From: Gammaproteobacteria bacterium
GTDB lineage: Bacteria; Pseudomonadota; Gammaproteobacteria; SZUA-229
Direction: 5' to 3'
NCBI GenBank assembly: GCA_013041745.1
Contig: JABDRN010000074.1
Location: forward strand, 1 to 51,813
Length of the DNA: 51,813 nucleotides
Below the pieces are notes generated by a model. The model saw only the letters and a list, made by a program, of their open reading frames with translations, made no database searches and had not been told where the DNA came from. This document shows, one piece after another, positions 28,766-35,483 of the stretch. Position 1 is the stretch's first letter. Each line of letters begins with the position of its first letter. The translations under genes and the position numbers were made by a program.

Positions 28766-28837
28766 CGACTTCAAATGCAATAAAAAACAAATAAACAACA
28801 AGTTACGATGATTTTGATGATAAATATCAATTAGAAC

Positions 28838-28866
28838 TTGCTTATATTAGAAATCTGTAATATAGT
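28838..28866 (+). promoter_or_regulatory. Promoter of first sulfur-globule-type gene
   Basis: A -35 TTGCTT (28838-28843), a 17-base spacer and a -10 TATAGT (28861-28866) predict transcription starting near 28873, right at the foot of the leader hairpin. Confidence 0.6.
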
Positions 28867-28874
28867 TACGCCAC

Positions 28875-28901
28875 TGGTCGAAATCGGCCACAAGCGCATG
28901 A
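28875..28901 (+). promoter_or_regulatory. Leader hairpin plus CAAGCGCATGA box
   Basis: TGGTCG-AAAT-CGGCCA (28875-28890) folds into a 6-bp stem with one U-G pair. The box CAAGCGCATGA (28891-28901) follows at once. The same hairpin-box arrangement precedes the second and third globule-type genes with different stem sequences. Confidence 0.55.
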
Positions 28902-28942
28902 GCTTAATTTTAATTGCTGTTAAACAAACTTGAGGTTTACAA

Positions 28943-29371
28943 ATGAAAACATTACAAACTATTGCTGCTGCAACTATCTTAGCAACTTCTACTGCTGTTT
29001 CTGCTGATTGGGATATGCCTTTCTTCGATGACAACAACGGTTACAACTCTAACTCAAACAACTCTAACTGGAACAACAACCATTACGGTAACGGTAACGG
29101 TTACAGTGACGGCGAATTCGACGGTGACGGCGAATTTGATAGCTCTTTCTCTTTCGGTATGAAAGCTAAAGGTAAAGGCCGTGGTCGTGGTGAAGGACGT
29201 GGTAACGGTAACTACGATGGTTACTACAACGGTTACAACAACTGGGACAACCGTAATGGTTACTACAACGGTTACGCTCCTTACGGTTATGCTCCAGCTC
29301 CTTATGGTTATGCACCACAAGCTGCTCCAGCTGCACCTGCTCAAGAAGCACCTGCTACTGCCGCTAAATAA
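28943..29371 (+). CDS. Sulfur globule envelope-type protein 1
   Basis: This is a 142 aa secreted low-complexity protein. The signal peptide (MKTLQTIAAATILATSTAVSA, cleavage before DW) leads to an Asn/Tyr/Gly-rich segment (NNSNWNNNHYGNGNGYSDG). An acidic-then-hydrophobic patch follows (EFDGDGEFDSSFSFGMKAK), then a basic Gly/Arg stretch (GRGRGEGRGNGNYDG), Tyr/Asn/Trp repeats, and a PYGYAPAPYGYAPQ tail ending in Ala/Pro. This composition and order match the sulfur globule proteins (Sgp) that coat periplasmic sulfur in Allochromatium. Codons are strongly biased to GGT, AAC, CGT and GCT, as in highly expressed genes. GAGG precedes the ATG, and a terminator follows. Confidence 0.8.
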   Translation: MKTLQTIAAATILATSTAVSADWDMPFFDDNNGYNSNSNNSNWNNNHYGNGNGYSDGEFDGDGEFDSSFSFGMKAKGKGRGRGEGRGNGNYDGYYNGYNNWDNRNGYYNGYAPYGYAPAPYGYAPQAAPAAPAQEAPATAAK

Positions 29372-29392
29372 GTTTTAGCCGCACAAGCATAG

Positions 29393-29428
29393 AAGCCCGG
29401 CGCCTGTATTACAGGCGTTGGGCTTTTT
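29393..29428 (+). terminator. Terminator after globule-type gene 1
   Basis: Stem AAGCCC..CGCCTG / CAGGCG..GGGCTT, with a small internal mismatch and loop TATTA, is followed by TTTTT. Confidence 0.9.
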
Positions 29429-29660
29429 AGTTTCTGGTATTGATAATATATATCTAGCCTGACCAAAAGGTTCTATGCAGGAGATAAGGAAATTGGCCTG
29501 TTAAATGGTCAGTAAATTCACAGATCCATGGCTTTCGATTATAGCGGCTCGCTATAAAAAATTATCAAACTCAAAAGTAGAACCGACACCGCAGATAACA
29601 GCTAACAAGCTCTACCACTATACAAAATAAAAACAGTAACTTAGACAATACATCCATAAT
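29429..29660. other. Spacer between globule-type genes 1 and 2
   Basis: This AT-rich stretch contains no open frame of note and only small inverted pairs (for example AGCGGCTCGCT). The promoter of the second gene begins just downstream. Confidence 0.5.
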
Positions 29661-29666
29661 TAGATA

Positions 29667-29743
29667 TTTATAATATTAGAGATCTATTATATAGTTTTAA
29701 CACTGGTCATAGTGACCAAGGGTCGTAAAGACCAAGCGCATGA
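29667..29743 (+). promoter_or_regulatory. Promoter and leader of globule-type gene 2
   Basis: A weak -35 TTTATA and a -10 TATAGT (29690-29695), 17 bases apart, predict a start near 29702. The leader then opens with TGGTCA-TAG-TGACCA (29704-29718), a perfect 6-bp hairpin. A second small hairpin GGTC-GTAAA-GACC follows, and then the box CAAGCGCATGA (29733-29743). Confidence 0.5.
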
Positions 29744-29780
29744 TTCTTTTAATAAGTAAACTTAAATGAGGGTTTATACA

Positions 29781-30215
29781 ATGAAAACTTTATTAACAAT
29801 TGCTGCTGCATCTATCTTAGCTACTTCTACCGCTGTTTCTGCTGATTGGGATATGCCTTTCTTCGATGACAACGACGGATACAACTCTAACTACAACAAC
29901 TCTAACTGGAACAACAACCATTATGGTAACGGTAACGGTTACAGTGACGGCGAATTCGACGGTGACGGCGAAGTTGACGGTTCTTTCTCTTTCAACATGA
30001 AAGCTAAAGCACGTGGCCGTGGTGAAGGTCGTGGTAACGGTAACTACGATGGTTACTACAACGGTTACAACAACTGGGACAACCGTTGGGACAATCGTAA
30101 TGGTTACTACAACGGTTACTACAATGCTCCTTATGGTTATGCTCCAGCTCCTTATGGTTATGCACCACAAGCTGCTCCAGCTGCACCTGCAACTGAAGCA
30201 CCTGTAGCTAAGTAA
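29781..30215 (+). CDS. Sulfur globule envelope-type protein 2
   Basis: This is a 144 aa paralogue of the preceding protein. I start it at the ATG at 29781 (MKTLLTIAAASILATSTAVSA), since an in-frame ATG at 29766 lies within the ribosome site region (ATGAGGG). The mature protein keeps the same order: acidic DWDMPFFDDNDGYN, Asn-rich, GEFDGDGEVDGSFSFNMKAK, GRGEGRGNG, then repeated NGYNNWDNRWDNRNGYY and PYGYAPAPYGYAPQ. Long stretches are nearly identical at DNA level to gene 1, indicating recent duplication or gene conversion. It is inferred to be a periplasmic coat protein of sulfur globules. Confidence 0.8.
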   Translation: MKTLLTIAAASILATSTAVSADWDMPFFDDNDGYNSNYNNSNWNNNHYGNGNGYSDGEFDGDGEVDGSFSFNMKAKARGRGEGRGNGNYDGYYNGYNNWDNRWDNRNGYYNGYYNAPYGYAPAPYGYAPQAAPAAPATEAPVAK

Positions 30216-30234
30216 GCTTAGCTAAATCGCTTTG

Positions 30235-30275
30235 AAGCCTGACCTCTGGCTCCCCCCAGATGTCAGGCTTTTTTA
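30235..30275 (+). terminator. Terminator after globule-type gene 2
   Basis: A 15-base stem starting AAGCCTGAC and closing with GTCAGGCTT, with one mismatch, is followed by TTTTTT. Confidence 0.92.
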
Positions 30276-30317
30276 ATTAATTCAATGTATATCGCTAGCT
30301 AATAGCAGGTAATTAAT

Positions 30318-31160
30318 ATGAGCACTAAAGACACTGAAAAAACTGAGAGCACTCCAGAAACGCCAAAAAGCGCGTCTAACGACAATAAAAAAGTATTTGG
30401 CCCCCTTGGCAAATACGCTGTAGTTGCTGTCATAATGGTAAGTATTATCGTCACCACAGCGATCATGCTGAATAGGCAGCTGGGTACTGTCGAAGAACAG
30501 CTGGCTGCCATGGAAAGCGAAATTGCTGAAATCAATGATGCCAATACAAACAACCATGAAAGCACACTTGCAAGTGACACAGCAATCGAATCAACAGCTA
30601 CCACAGAAGTTGCTCAGGTAGAGGCACCTATAGTTGCCGAAGCAGCTCAAGTAGAGTCACCCGTAGCTGCTGAAGCAGCTGAGCTTACGACAGTTGAAAC
30701 ACCTGCGGTCACTGAAGAAGCAATTGCTACTGAAACAACTGCAGCTACTGATGATTCAGCCAAGCTAGCTGAAGTTGCCGATTCTGATGTGCAGAACACC
30801 GCGGCTGATGCAACCCCAATAGAGGACGTTAAGGTCGCATCTTCAGCAGAAGTTGAGTCACATGCGTTCGATATGGAGAAAATTGACCAGGAGCGTCAGG
30901 CACGCATCGAAGCTTTTAAAGCTGAACAGAAGCAGCACATGACTGAAATGTTTGCTCGCATCAAAACGCTTGAAGAACAACGGCTGGACGAGTATAAAAC
31001 CAGCCAGGACCAACAGATCGAACGTTTACGTGAGCAGATTGCCAGGCAGGAAGAAGTCATTGAAGCACTGATATTACGTAATAAAGAGTGGATGGATATG
31101 CGTGAAGCACGCATGCAAGAAAGCCAGTCTAAGCGCGAAGAAATGCTTGAACGCATCTGA
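30318..31160 (+). CDS. Membrane-anchored coiled-coil protein CC1 (no known family)
   Basis: This is a 280 aa protein I cannot assign. A short Lys/Thr/Glu-rich N-terminus (about 1-31) precedes one transmembrane helix (about 33-51, YAVVAVIMVSIIVTTAIML). Lysines before and acids after the helix predict N-in with the rest periplasmic. A short coil (TVEEQLAAMESEIAEI) is followed by a 110-residue Ala/Glu/Thr/Val linker with the imperfect repeat VAEAAQVE, and then by a charged coiled coil to the C-terminus. It lies between two globule-type genes but after a strong terminator, so it needs readthrough or its own promoter. Architecture is shared with the genes at 32758 and 33994. A scaffolding or tethering role is inference. 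Confidence 0.7.
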   Translation: MSTKDTEKTESTPETPKSASNDNKKVFGPLGKYAVVAVIMVSIIVTTAIMLNRQLGTVEEQLAAMESEIAEINDANTNNHESTLASDTAIESTATTEVAQVEAPIVAEAAQVESPVAAEAAELTTVETPAVTEEAIATETTAATDDSAKLAEVADSDVQNTAADATPIEDVKVASSAEVESHAFDMEKIDQERQARIEAFKAEQKQHMTEMFARIKTLEEQRLDEYKTSQDQQIERLREQIARQEEVIEALILRNKEWMDMREARMQESQSKREEMLERI

Positions 31161-31189
31161 TGACAAAACGTTAACTCTCGTAAAACCAG

Positions 31190-31220
31190 GAAGCCGGTGT
31201 CAAAAACACCGGCTTCTTTT
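31190..31220 (+). terminator. Terminator after CC1
   Basis: A perfect 11-bp stem GAAGCCGGTGT / ACACCGGCTTC with loop CAAAA is followed by TTTT. Confidence 0.92.
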
Positions 31221-31397
31221 GCGTTATATGACACAGCTTATAACGATATAAAAGGATAGATCCTTCTCATCCAGTACCCACAAAGCTATACACTTTTATC
31301 ATATTTCACTTTCAATATAAACGGTAATTAACTGTTTTATATGGACTAATTGAATCTTGCGATAATTTGAAACCACTTTAAGGATATATTTTAAATA

Positions 31398-31492
31398 TTG
31401 ACTTATATTAATATTTTCTAATATAATAATACTCAACGGTTCTAATCTTTATTGAGCCGGAATAAATGATTCTAACGAATCCAAGCGCATGA
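31398..31492 (+). promoter_or_regulatory. Promoter and leader of globule-type gene 3
   Basis: TTGACT (31398-31403), an 18-base spacer and TATAAT (31422-31427) form a near-consensus promoter. The leader starts near 31434 and contains hairpin CGGTTC / GAGCCG (31437-31459), hairpin GATTC-TAAC-GAATC (31468-31481) and the box CAAGCGCATGA (31482-31492). Together with the AT-rich 31221-31397 this fills the gap after CC1. Confidence 0.6.
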
Positions 31493-31528
31493 TTATTTAA
31501 CAAGTAAACTTAAATGAGGGTTTATAAA

Positions 31529-31933
31529 ATGAAAACTTTATTAACAATTGCTGCCGCAACTATCTTAGCTACTTCAACTGCTGTTTCTGCTGATTGGGGT
31601 AACAACAACTCTAACTGGAACAACAACTCTAACTGGAACAACAACCATTATGGTAATGGTAACGGTTACAGCGACGGTGAATTCGACGGAGACGGCGAAG
31701 TTGATGGTTCTTTCTCTTTCAACATGAAAGCTAAAGGTCGTGGCCGTGGTGAAGGTCGTGGTAACGGTAACTACGATGGTTACTACAATGGCTACAACAA
31801 CTGGGACAACCGTTGGGACAACCGTAACGGCTACTACAATGCTCCTTATGGTTATGCTCCAGCTCCATACGGTTATGCTCCACAGCCTGCTCCAGCAGCA
31901 GCACCTGCAGCACCGGCTACAGAAGCTAAATAA
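31529..31933 (+). CDS. Sulfur globule envelope-type protein 3
   Basis: This is a 134 aa secreted protein and the shortest of the three close paralogues. Its signal peptide is almost identical to that of gene 2 (one residue differs), and the mature part starts DWGNNNSNWNNNSNWNNN. It lacks the DMPFFDDN segment present in copies 1 and 2. Conserved blocks YSDGEFDGDGEVDGSFSFNM, KGRGRGEGRGNG, NNWDNRWDNRNGYY and PYGYAPAPYGYAPQ follow, ending AAPATEAK. The start at ATG 31529 follows GAGGG. Codon bias is again extreme (GGT, AAC, CGT). Inferred as a sulfur globule coat protein. Confidence 0.8.
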   Translation: MKTLLTIAAATILATSTAVSADWGNNNSNWNNNSNWNNNHYGNGNGYSDGEFDGDGEVDGSFSFNMKAKGRGRGEGRGNGNYDGYYNGYNNWDNRWDNRNGYYNAPYGYAPAPYGYAPQPAPAAAPAAPATEAK

Positions 31934-31955
31934 GTTTTATTACAAAACTTGAAAG

Positions 31956-31985
31956 AAGCCGTGTCTTATGACACGGCTTTTTTTT
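31956..31985 (+). terminator. Terminator after globule-type gene 3
   Basis: A perfect 10-bp stem AAGCCGTGTC / GACACGGCTT with loop TTAT is followed by eight T residues. Confidence 0.95.
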
Positions 31986-32169
31986 GCCAGAAATTTTTCA
32001 TAATCATGTAACGCTGCACTCAACTTATTGTTGCAGGTAATAGTCCTCTAATCCGTCATATCTTGTATTAAGTATGGAATATAGTAGTGTTGCCTTATAT
32101 TTTGAGGTGTTAGAATCAGAATCCAAAAGACGCATGAAACACTCTGATAACTGAATTCAGGAGTTAATA

Positions 32170-32604
32170 ATGAAGATTTTCAAGCTACTCACTGCAGCTA
32201 CCATGCTGGCCACATCTACCAGCGCAATGGCATGGCCTGGTCCATTTGACAATGATGACCGTTATGATAACCGCTGGCAGAATAACAACTGGAACAGCAA
32301 TCGCTGGGACAACCGTTGGGACAACAACGCTTTTAGCGACTTGATGAGTGACGTGATGGGTGACATGTCTGGTGATATGGATGTCGAGATCCGTTTTAAA
32401 GTCAGGGGAAAAGGTAAAGGCAAGGGTAAGGGTGATGCTAGAGGTTACGGTTACAATGATAATTACTGGAGGAACACTAATAGGTATTACGGTAATAACC
32501 GTTATCGCAACTACTATGCGCCTTATGGTTATCAACGGCCCTATTACCAGCCGCCTCGCTATGGATATGCGCCATATGGTCGAACACCTGCGCCAGTACG
32601 ATAA
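32170..32604 (+). CDS. Sulfur globule envelope-type protein 4 (divergent)
   Basis: This is a 144 aa secreted protein of the same class but clearly diverged. The signal peptide MKIFKLLTAATMLATSTSAMA is cut before WPGPF. A Trp/Asn/Arg region (NNNWNSNRWDNRWDNN) leads to an amphipathic patch SDLMSDVMGDMSGDMDVEI, then a basic Lys/Gly run (RGKGKGKGKGDARGYGYND) and a Tyr/Arg/Pro tail. The SDLMSDVMGDM block resembles the GDM/GDF region of Allochromatium Sgp proteins more than copies 1-3 do. AGGAG precedes the ATG. The upstream region has a TATAGT -10-like hexamer at 32080-32085 and an AGACGCATGA variant of the shared box. No clear terminator separates it from CC2. Confidence 0.75.
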   Translation: MKIFKLLTAATMLATSTSAMAWPGPFDNDDRYDNRWQNNNWNSNRWDNRWDNNAFSDLMSDVMGDMSGDMDVEIRFKVRGKGKGKGKGDARGYGYNDNYWRNTNRYYGNNRYRNYYAPYGYQRPYYQPPRYGYAPYGRTPAPVR

Positions 32605-32757
32605 TAAAAACAGCCACCTCGCAAAAATCTGATAATCATTTACAGACCACAGAATACTGGACCTGTAATGGCTTTTCTGCTTGTCATACTTTAGCTAAAA
32701 TTGATGCCATATCAGTCATAAAAAAAAGAAATAACATCTACAACCTGGAATACTAAA

Positions 32758-33768
32758 ATGAGTGATACTGAAAATAAAACTGAAGATAAAACTGCCGATA
32801 CTGCCCCCTACCTTAAAAAAGACAAGCAAGCTGCCAAGCAGACTGAATCTGCAAAAAGTAATTTAGTGATCCCACTGGTATTACTACTGGTATCAGCAAT
32901 CGTTATCATTGCGACTTTTTATGAAGACGAGTATAAAGACCTGGTCGCACAGTCAGGCTCAGTATCTGACTCGCTAGAAAATGCTGAAACTGCAGATACT
33001 ACCATCAGTGCTACAGAAGAAACCGCTTCTGATATAAACAACGTTGAAGAAACAGCTTCGACTGAAGCCGCAACTGAAGAGACGGCCTCTGCAAACCCTG
33101 AAACAATAGCAGATGCCAAAACGGATGAAACAGTGGCAGCTGCCGAAGTTACTGAAAAGCAGGCCACCCCTGCTACACCTGTATCTTCATTACTGCCTGC
33201 CGGTGCAGTCACCAAGGTAGCTGGTACGGAGACCAGTAAATCAACATCTGCCGAGAGTGATCCAGCATCAGTAAGCACCATGGATACAAAGCCTTCACAA
33301 AGCCGCTACACACCTGACCAGCGCCCTGCTTATGCAGACAGGGAATCTTATGAGAAAGCACGTCAGGAAGCCATGGCTCGTGCAGAAGCAGAGAGGAAGA
33401 AACATAATGAAATGATGCAGCAACGCCGCCAGGCATATGAGAAAGAGATGCAGCAGCGCCGCGAACAGTTTGAAGCTATGATGAAAGCTTACAAGGAAAA
33501 AAGAGAAAAGTTAACTGAAACGCAAAAAGCCATATATCAGCAGTTTGAGCAAAATCGTACCGAGGCGAAGCAGAAAATGGAGCAGTTGCATAGAGAGATC
33601 TCTGAAATGCAAAGAGAGATGCACCAGATGATGCTCGATTCAGGGCTTCAGATGAAGCGCGCTCCACAGCCACGGGGACAACGTGCGCCAGCACCACGGC
33701 CAGATTTCAGATACAATAGTACGCTACCTTCACAAGTATCTAATACCGAGAAAATGCAGCGTATATAG
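32758..33768 (+). CDS. Membrane-anchored coiled-coil protein CC2 (no known family)
   Basis: This 336 aa protein has no family I recognise. A Lys/Thr/Asp-rich cytoplasmic N-terminus (1-34) precedes a single transmembrane helix (about 35-53, LVIPLVLLLVSAIVIIATF). An acidic Ala/Thr/Glu/Ser linker of about 150 residues (repeats of EETAS and TAEE type) follows. A long Gln/Arg/Met-rich coiled coil (from about 195, with NEMMQQRRQAYEKEMQQRRE) ends in a Pro/Arg tail (RGQRAPAPRPDFRY). Topology by charge is N-in, coil in the periplasm. It has the same design as CC1 and related coil sequence to CC3. It directly follows globule-type gene 4 (153 bases, no strong terminator), so they may share a transcript. 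Confidence 0.7.
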   Translation: MSDTENKTEDKTADTAPYLKKDKQAAKQTESAKSNLVIPLVLLLVSAIVIIATFYEDEYKDLVAQSGSVSDSLENAETADTTISATEETASDINNVEETASTEAATEETASANPETIADAKTDETVAAAEVTEKQATPATPVSSLLPAGAVTKVAGTETSKSTSAESDPASVSTMDTKPSQSRYTPDQRPAYADRESYEKARQEAMARAEAERKKHNEMMQQRRQAYEKEMQQRREQFEAMMKAYKEKREKLTETQKAIYQQFEQNRTEAKQKMEQLHREISEMQREMHQMMLDSGLQMKRAPQPRGQRAPAPRPDFRYNSTLPSQVSNTEKMQRI

Positions 33769-33803
33769 CAGCTGACTTCAAATACTGCTGCATACAGCAC
33801 CAT

Positions 33804-33829
33804 AAGGCGCATACCCATGCGCCTTTTTT
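33804..33829 (+). terminator. Terminator after CC2
   Basis: The 9-bp stem AAGGCGCAT / ATGCGCCTT with loop ACCC is followed by a T-run. Confidence 0.92.
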
Positions 33830-33880
33830 ATTTTCATATATATCCACGATGAAATTACACAGCTACCCGTATATTCGTAT

Positions 33881-33909
33881 TTGACTATATTATTGTGCTC
33901 TAATATAAT
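33881..33909 (+). promoter_or_regulatory. Strong promoter of CC3
   Basis: TTGACT, a 17-base spacer and a perfect TATAAT (33904-33909) precede the gene. The stretch TCTAATATAAT is identical to that at the promoter of globule-type gene 3, which suggests a common origin or shared control. Confidence 0.7.
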
Positions 33910-33993
33910 GGCTGACATTATTTCACGCATACTATATTCCTGGTTACCTAATAAACCCGGCAGATAAGCATTTTATTTAAAACAGGTAGAACG

Positions 33994-34557
33994 ATGAAAG
34001 CTTTTAAATCTTACATGAAATTAACAACACTAGTACTTTCATTCGTTTATACGAATGTCGTTTTTGCTGATGATCCTGTGCAAGAGGCGAGTAATGATAA
34101 CGCCACTGCAGACACTATCAGCAGTACTGCAGCTAATGACGAGTCTAAGAGTAAAACTGCTCCGGCTATTGAAGCACAGACAAAAACTGTGGATAGCGAA
34201 CAGCAAACTGAACAGCCACAGACGATGACAAATGCACAGAGCTATCGTCAGAAGATGGATGAACGTCGCCGTCAGATGCAGCAAGCACAGCTGGAAGCTT
34301 ATAAGCGCCATCTGGAACGCAGAAAGCAGTATTTTGCTAATAACCCTGTTCCAGCATACGGCAACCAAGGGTTTGATAATAATGTTCCCGCTGACATCCA
34401 GCAAAGACGTGACGAATTCATCAAGCAGATGGAAGAACGTCGTGCAATGAACGTTAAAATGATGCAACAACATCGCAAAGAAGCAGAACAGAGAAGAAAA
34501 GCGATGCGGCTAAAGATGCACCAGACATGTACACCTGAGTCATTACAAAAAGCTTAA
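33994..34557 (+). CDS. Secreted coiled-coil protein CC3 (no known family)
   Basis: This is a 187 aa protein with a cleavable-looking signal peptide (hydrophobic LTTLVLSFVYTNVVFA, cut before DD). A low-complexity Asp/Thr/Ala/Ser linker (about 28-80) precedes a Gln/Arg/Met coiled coil (SYRQKMDERRRQMQQAQLEA). A Pro/Asn/Gly break (NPVPAYGNQGFDNNVPAD) and a second coil (QQRRDEFIKQMEERRAMNVK) complete it. A single cysteine sits near the C-terminus (HQTCTPESLQKA). The second coil resembles RREQFEAMMKAYKEKR of CC2, so the two look related. AGGT precedes the ATG. As the exported, unanchored member of the set it could bridge anchored coils and the globule coat; that is inference. Confidence 0.7.
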   Translation: MKAFKSYMKLTTLVLSFVYTNVVFADDPVQEASNDNATADTISSTAANDESKSKTAPAIEAQTKTVDSEQQTEQPQTMTNAQSYRQKMDERRRQMQQAQLEAYKRHLERRKQYFANNPVPAYGNQGFDNNVPADIQQRRDEFIKQMEERRAMNVKMMQQHRKEAEQRRKAMRLKMHQTCTPESLQKA

Positions 34558-34692
34558 TTTGATACTGATATTTGATTCGTAAACTTCGCGCTTAGAGGTG
34601 CGTATATTCGGATCACAGGTAAACCTGAACGTAGTGTGATGGCTAGATCATGCAGTCTGTACATAGTTTATTGAACAGACAACGCAACGAAT

Positions 34693-34742
34693 TAGCAGCA
34701 ATCATGCGCTGCTAGGGCACGTAGGTTTCGGCTTACGTGCCC
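34693..34742. terminator. Hairpins between CC3 and yggS
   Basis: TAGCAGC / GCTGCTA and then GGGCACGTA / TACGTGCCC (34715-34723 and 34734-34742) lie between the convergent genes. Only short T-runs follow, so terminator strength is uncertain. Confidence 0.55.
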
Positions 34743-34762
34743 GCCTTTACTCTGGCTATAAC

Positions 34763-35479
34763 TTATTGACGCGGACCAAATATCGACGTCCCTACCCGCA
34801 CCATCGTTGCACCTTCTTCAATAGCCAGGCAATAGTCACCACTCATCCCCATCGAGAGCTGGTCAAAATCATCCAGCCCGAACGCCTGCTTGCAGGATTC
34901 CTGTAATTCTCTCAACTGCTTAAAGGCATTTCGTGTTTGCTGCTCATCACCCTGAACCCCTATCGTCATCAGACCTCGCCACCTCAGGCATGGTAGCGGT
35001 TGTTCAAGCACTTCGCGCAAGAATGTTTCCACATCAGCTGGCATTAGACCCGATTTGCTCTGCTCACCACTGACATTAACCTGTATAAGACAGTTAAGCT
35101 GCGAATTCTTTGCTTTGTTGATCATAGCGCCAGACAGTTTTCGAGCAAGCTTGAGGCTATCAACCGAATGTATCCACTGGAAGTATCCCGGCAATTTACC
35201 CGCTTTTTTCGATTGCAGGTGACCGATGAAATGCCACTCAGCTGTACAGCTCGTCAAATACGGGATCTTGGTCATCGCATCCTGTATGGTATTTTCACCG
35301 AAGCTGCTCTGCCCGAGTGCAGCTACTGATTTAACTTCATCAAGCGTTCGTGTTTTAGAAACAACAATAAGCCGTATCTCCTCTTTCTCGCGACCTGCCT
35401 TTTGTGCACAGACCTTTATCTGACGCAAAACAGCTGCCAGATTATTAGCAAGCTGATTATCAGTAGCCGTATTCGACAT
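34763..35479 (-). CDS. YggS/PLPBP-family pyridoxal phosphate homeostasis protein
   Basis: This is a 238 aa PLP-binding TIM-barrel protein that keeps vitamin B6 and amino-acid pools in balance; it has no known catalysis. Key features are RLIVVSKTRTLDEV with the PLP lysine (Lys42), FGENTIQDAMTKI, WHFIGHLQSKKAGKL, LIQVNVSGEQSKSG, LMTIGVQG, LSMGMSGDYCLAIEEGATMVRVGTSIFG. I choose ATG 35479. A longer frame back to 35548 would overlap the alaA coding end and adds residues absent from the family. It starts 4 bases below the alaA stop, so the two are an operon. Confidence 0.93.
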   Translation of the reverse strand: MSNTATDNQLANNLAAVLRQIKVCAQKAGREKEEIRLIVVSKTRTLDEVKSVAALGQSSFGENTIQDAMTKIPYLTSCTAEWHFIGHLQSKKAGKLPGYFQWIHSVDSLKLARKLSGAMINKAKNSQLNCLIQVNVSGEQSKSGLMPADVETFLREVLEQPLPCLRWRGLMTIGVQGDEQQTRNAFKQLRELQESCKQAFGLDDFDQLSMGMSGDYCLAIEEGATMVRVGTSIFGPRQ

Positions 35480-35483
35480 AAAA

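Noticed and set aside
29054-29344. Minus-strand Val/Thr-rich open frames opposite the globule-type genes
   Set aside because: They are reverse-frame translations of repetitive Asn/Tyr/Gly codons and have no independent start signals.
28943-32604. The repeated short DNA motifs as a possible CRISPR or satellite array
   Set aside because: The repeats keep reading frame, encode Gly/Asn/Tyr blocks and lack regular spacers.
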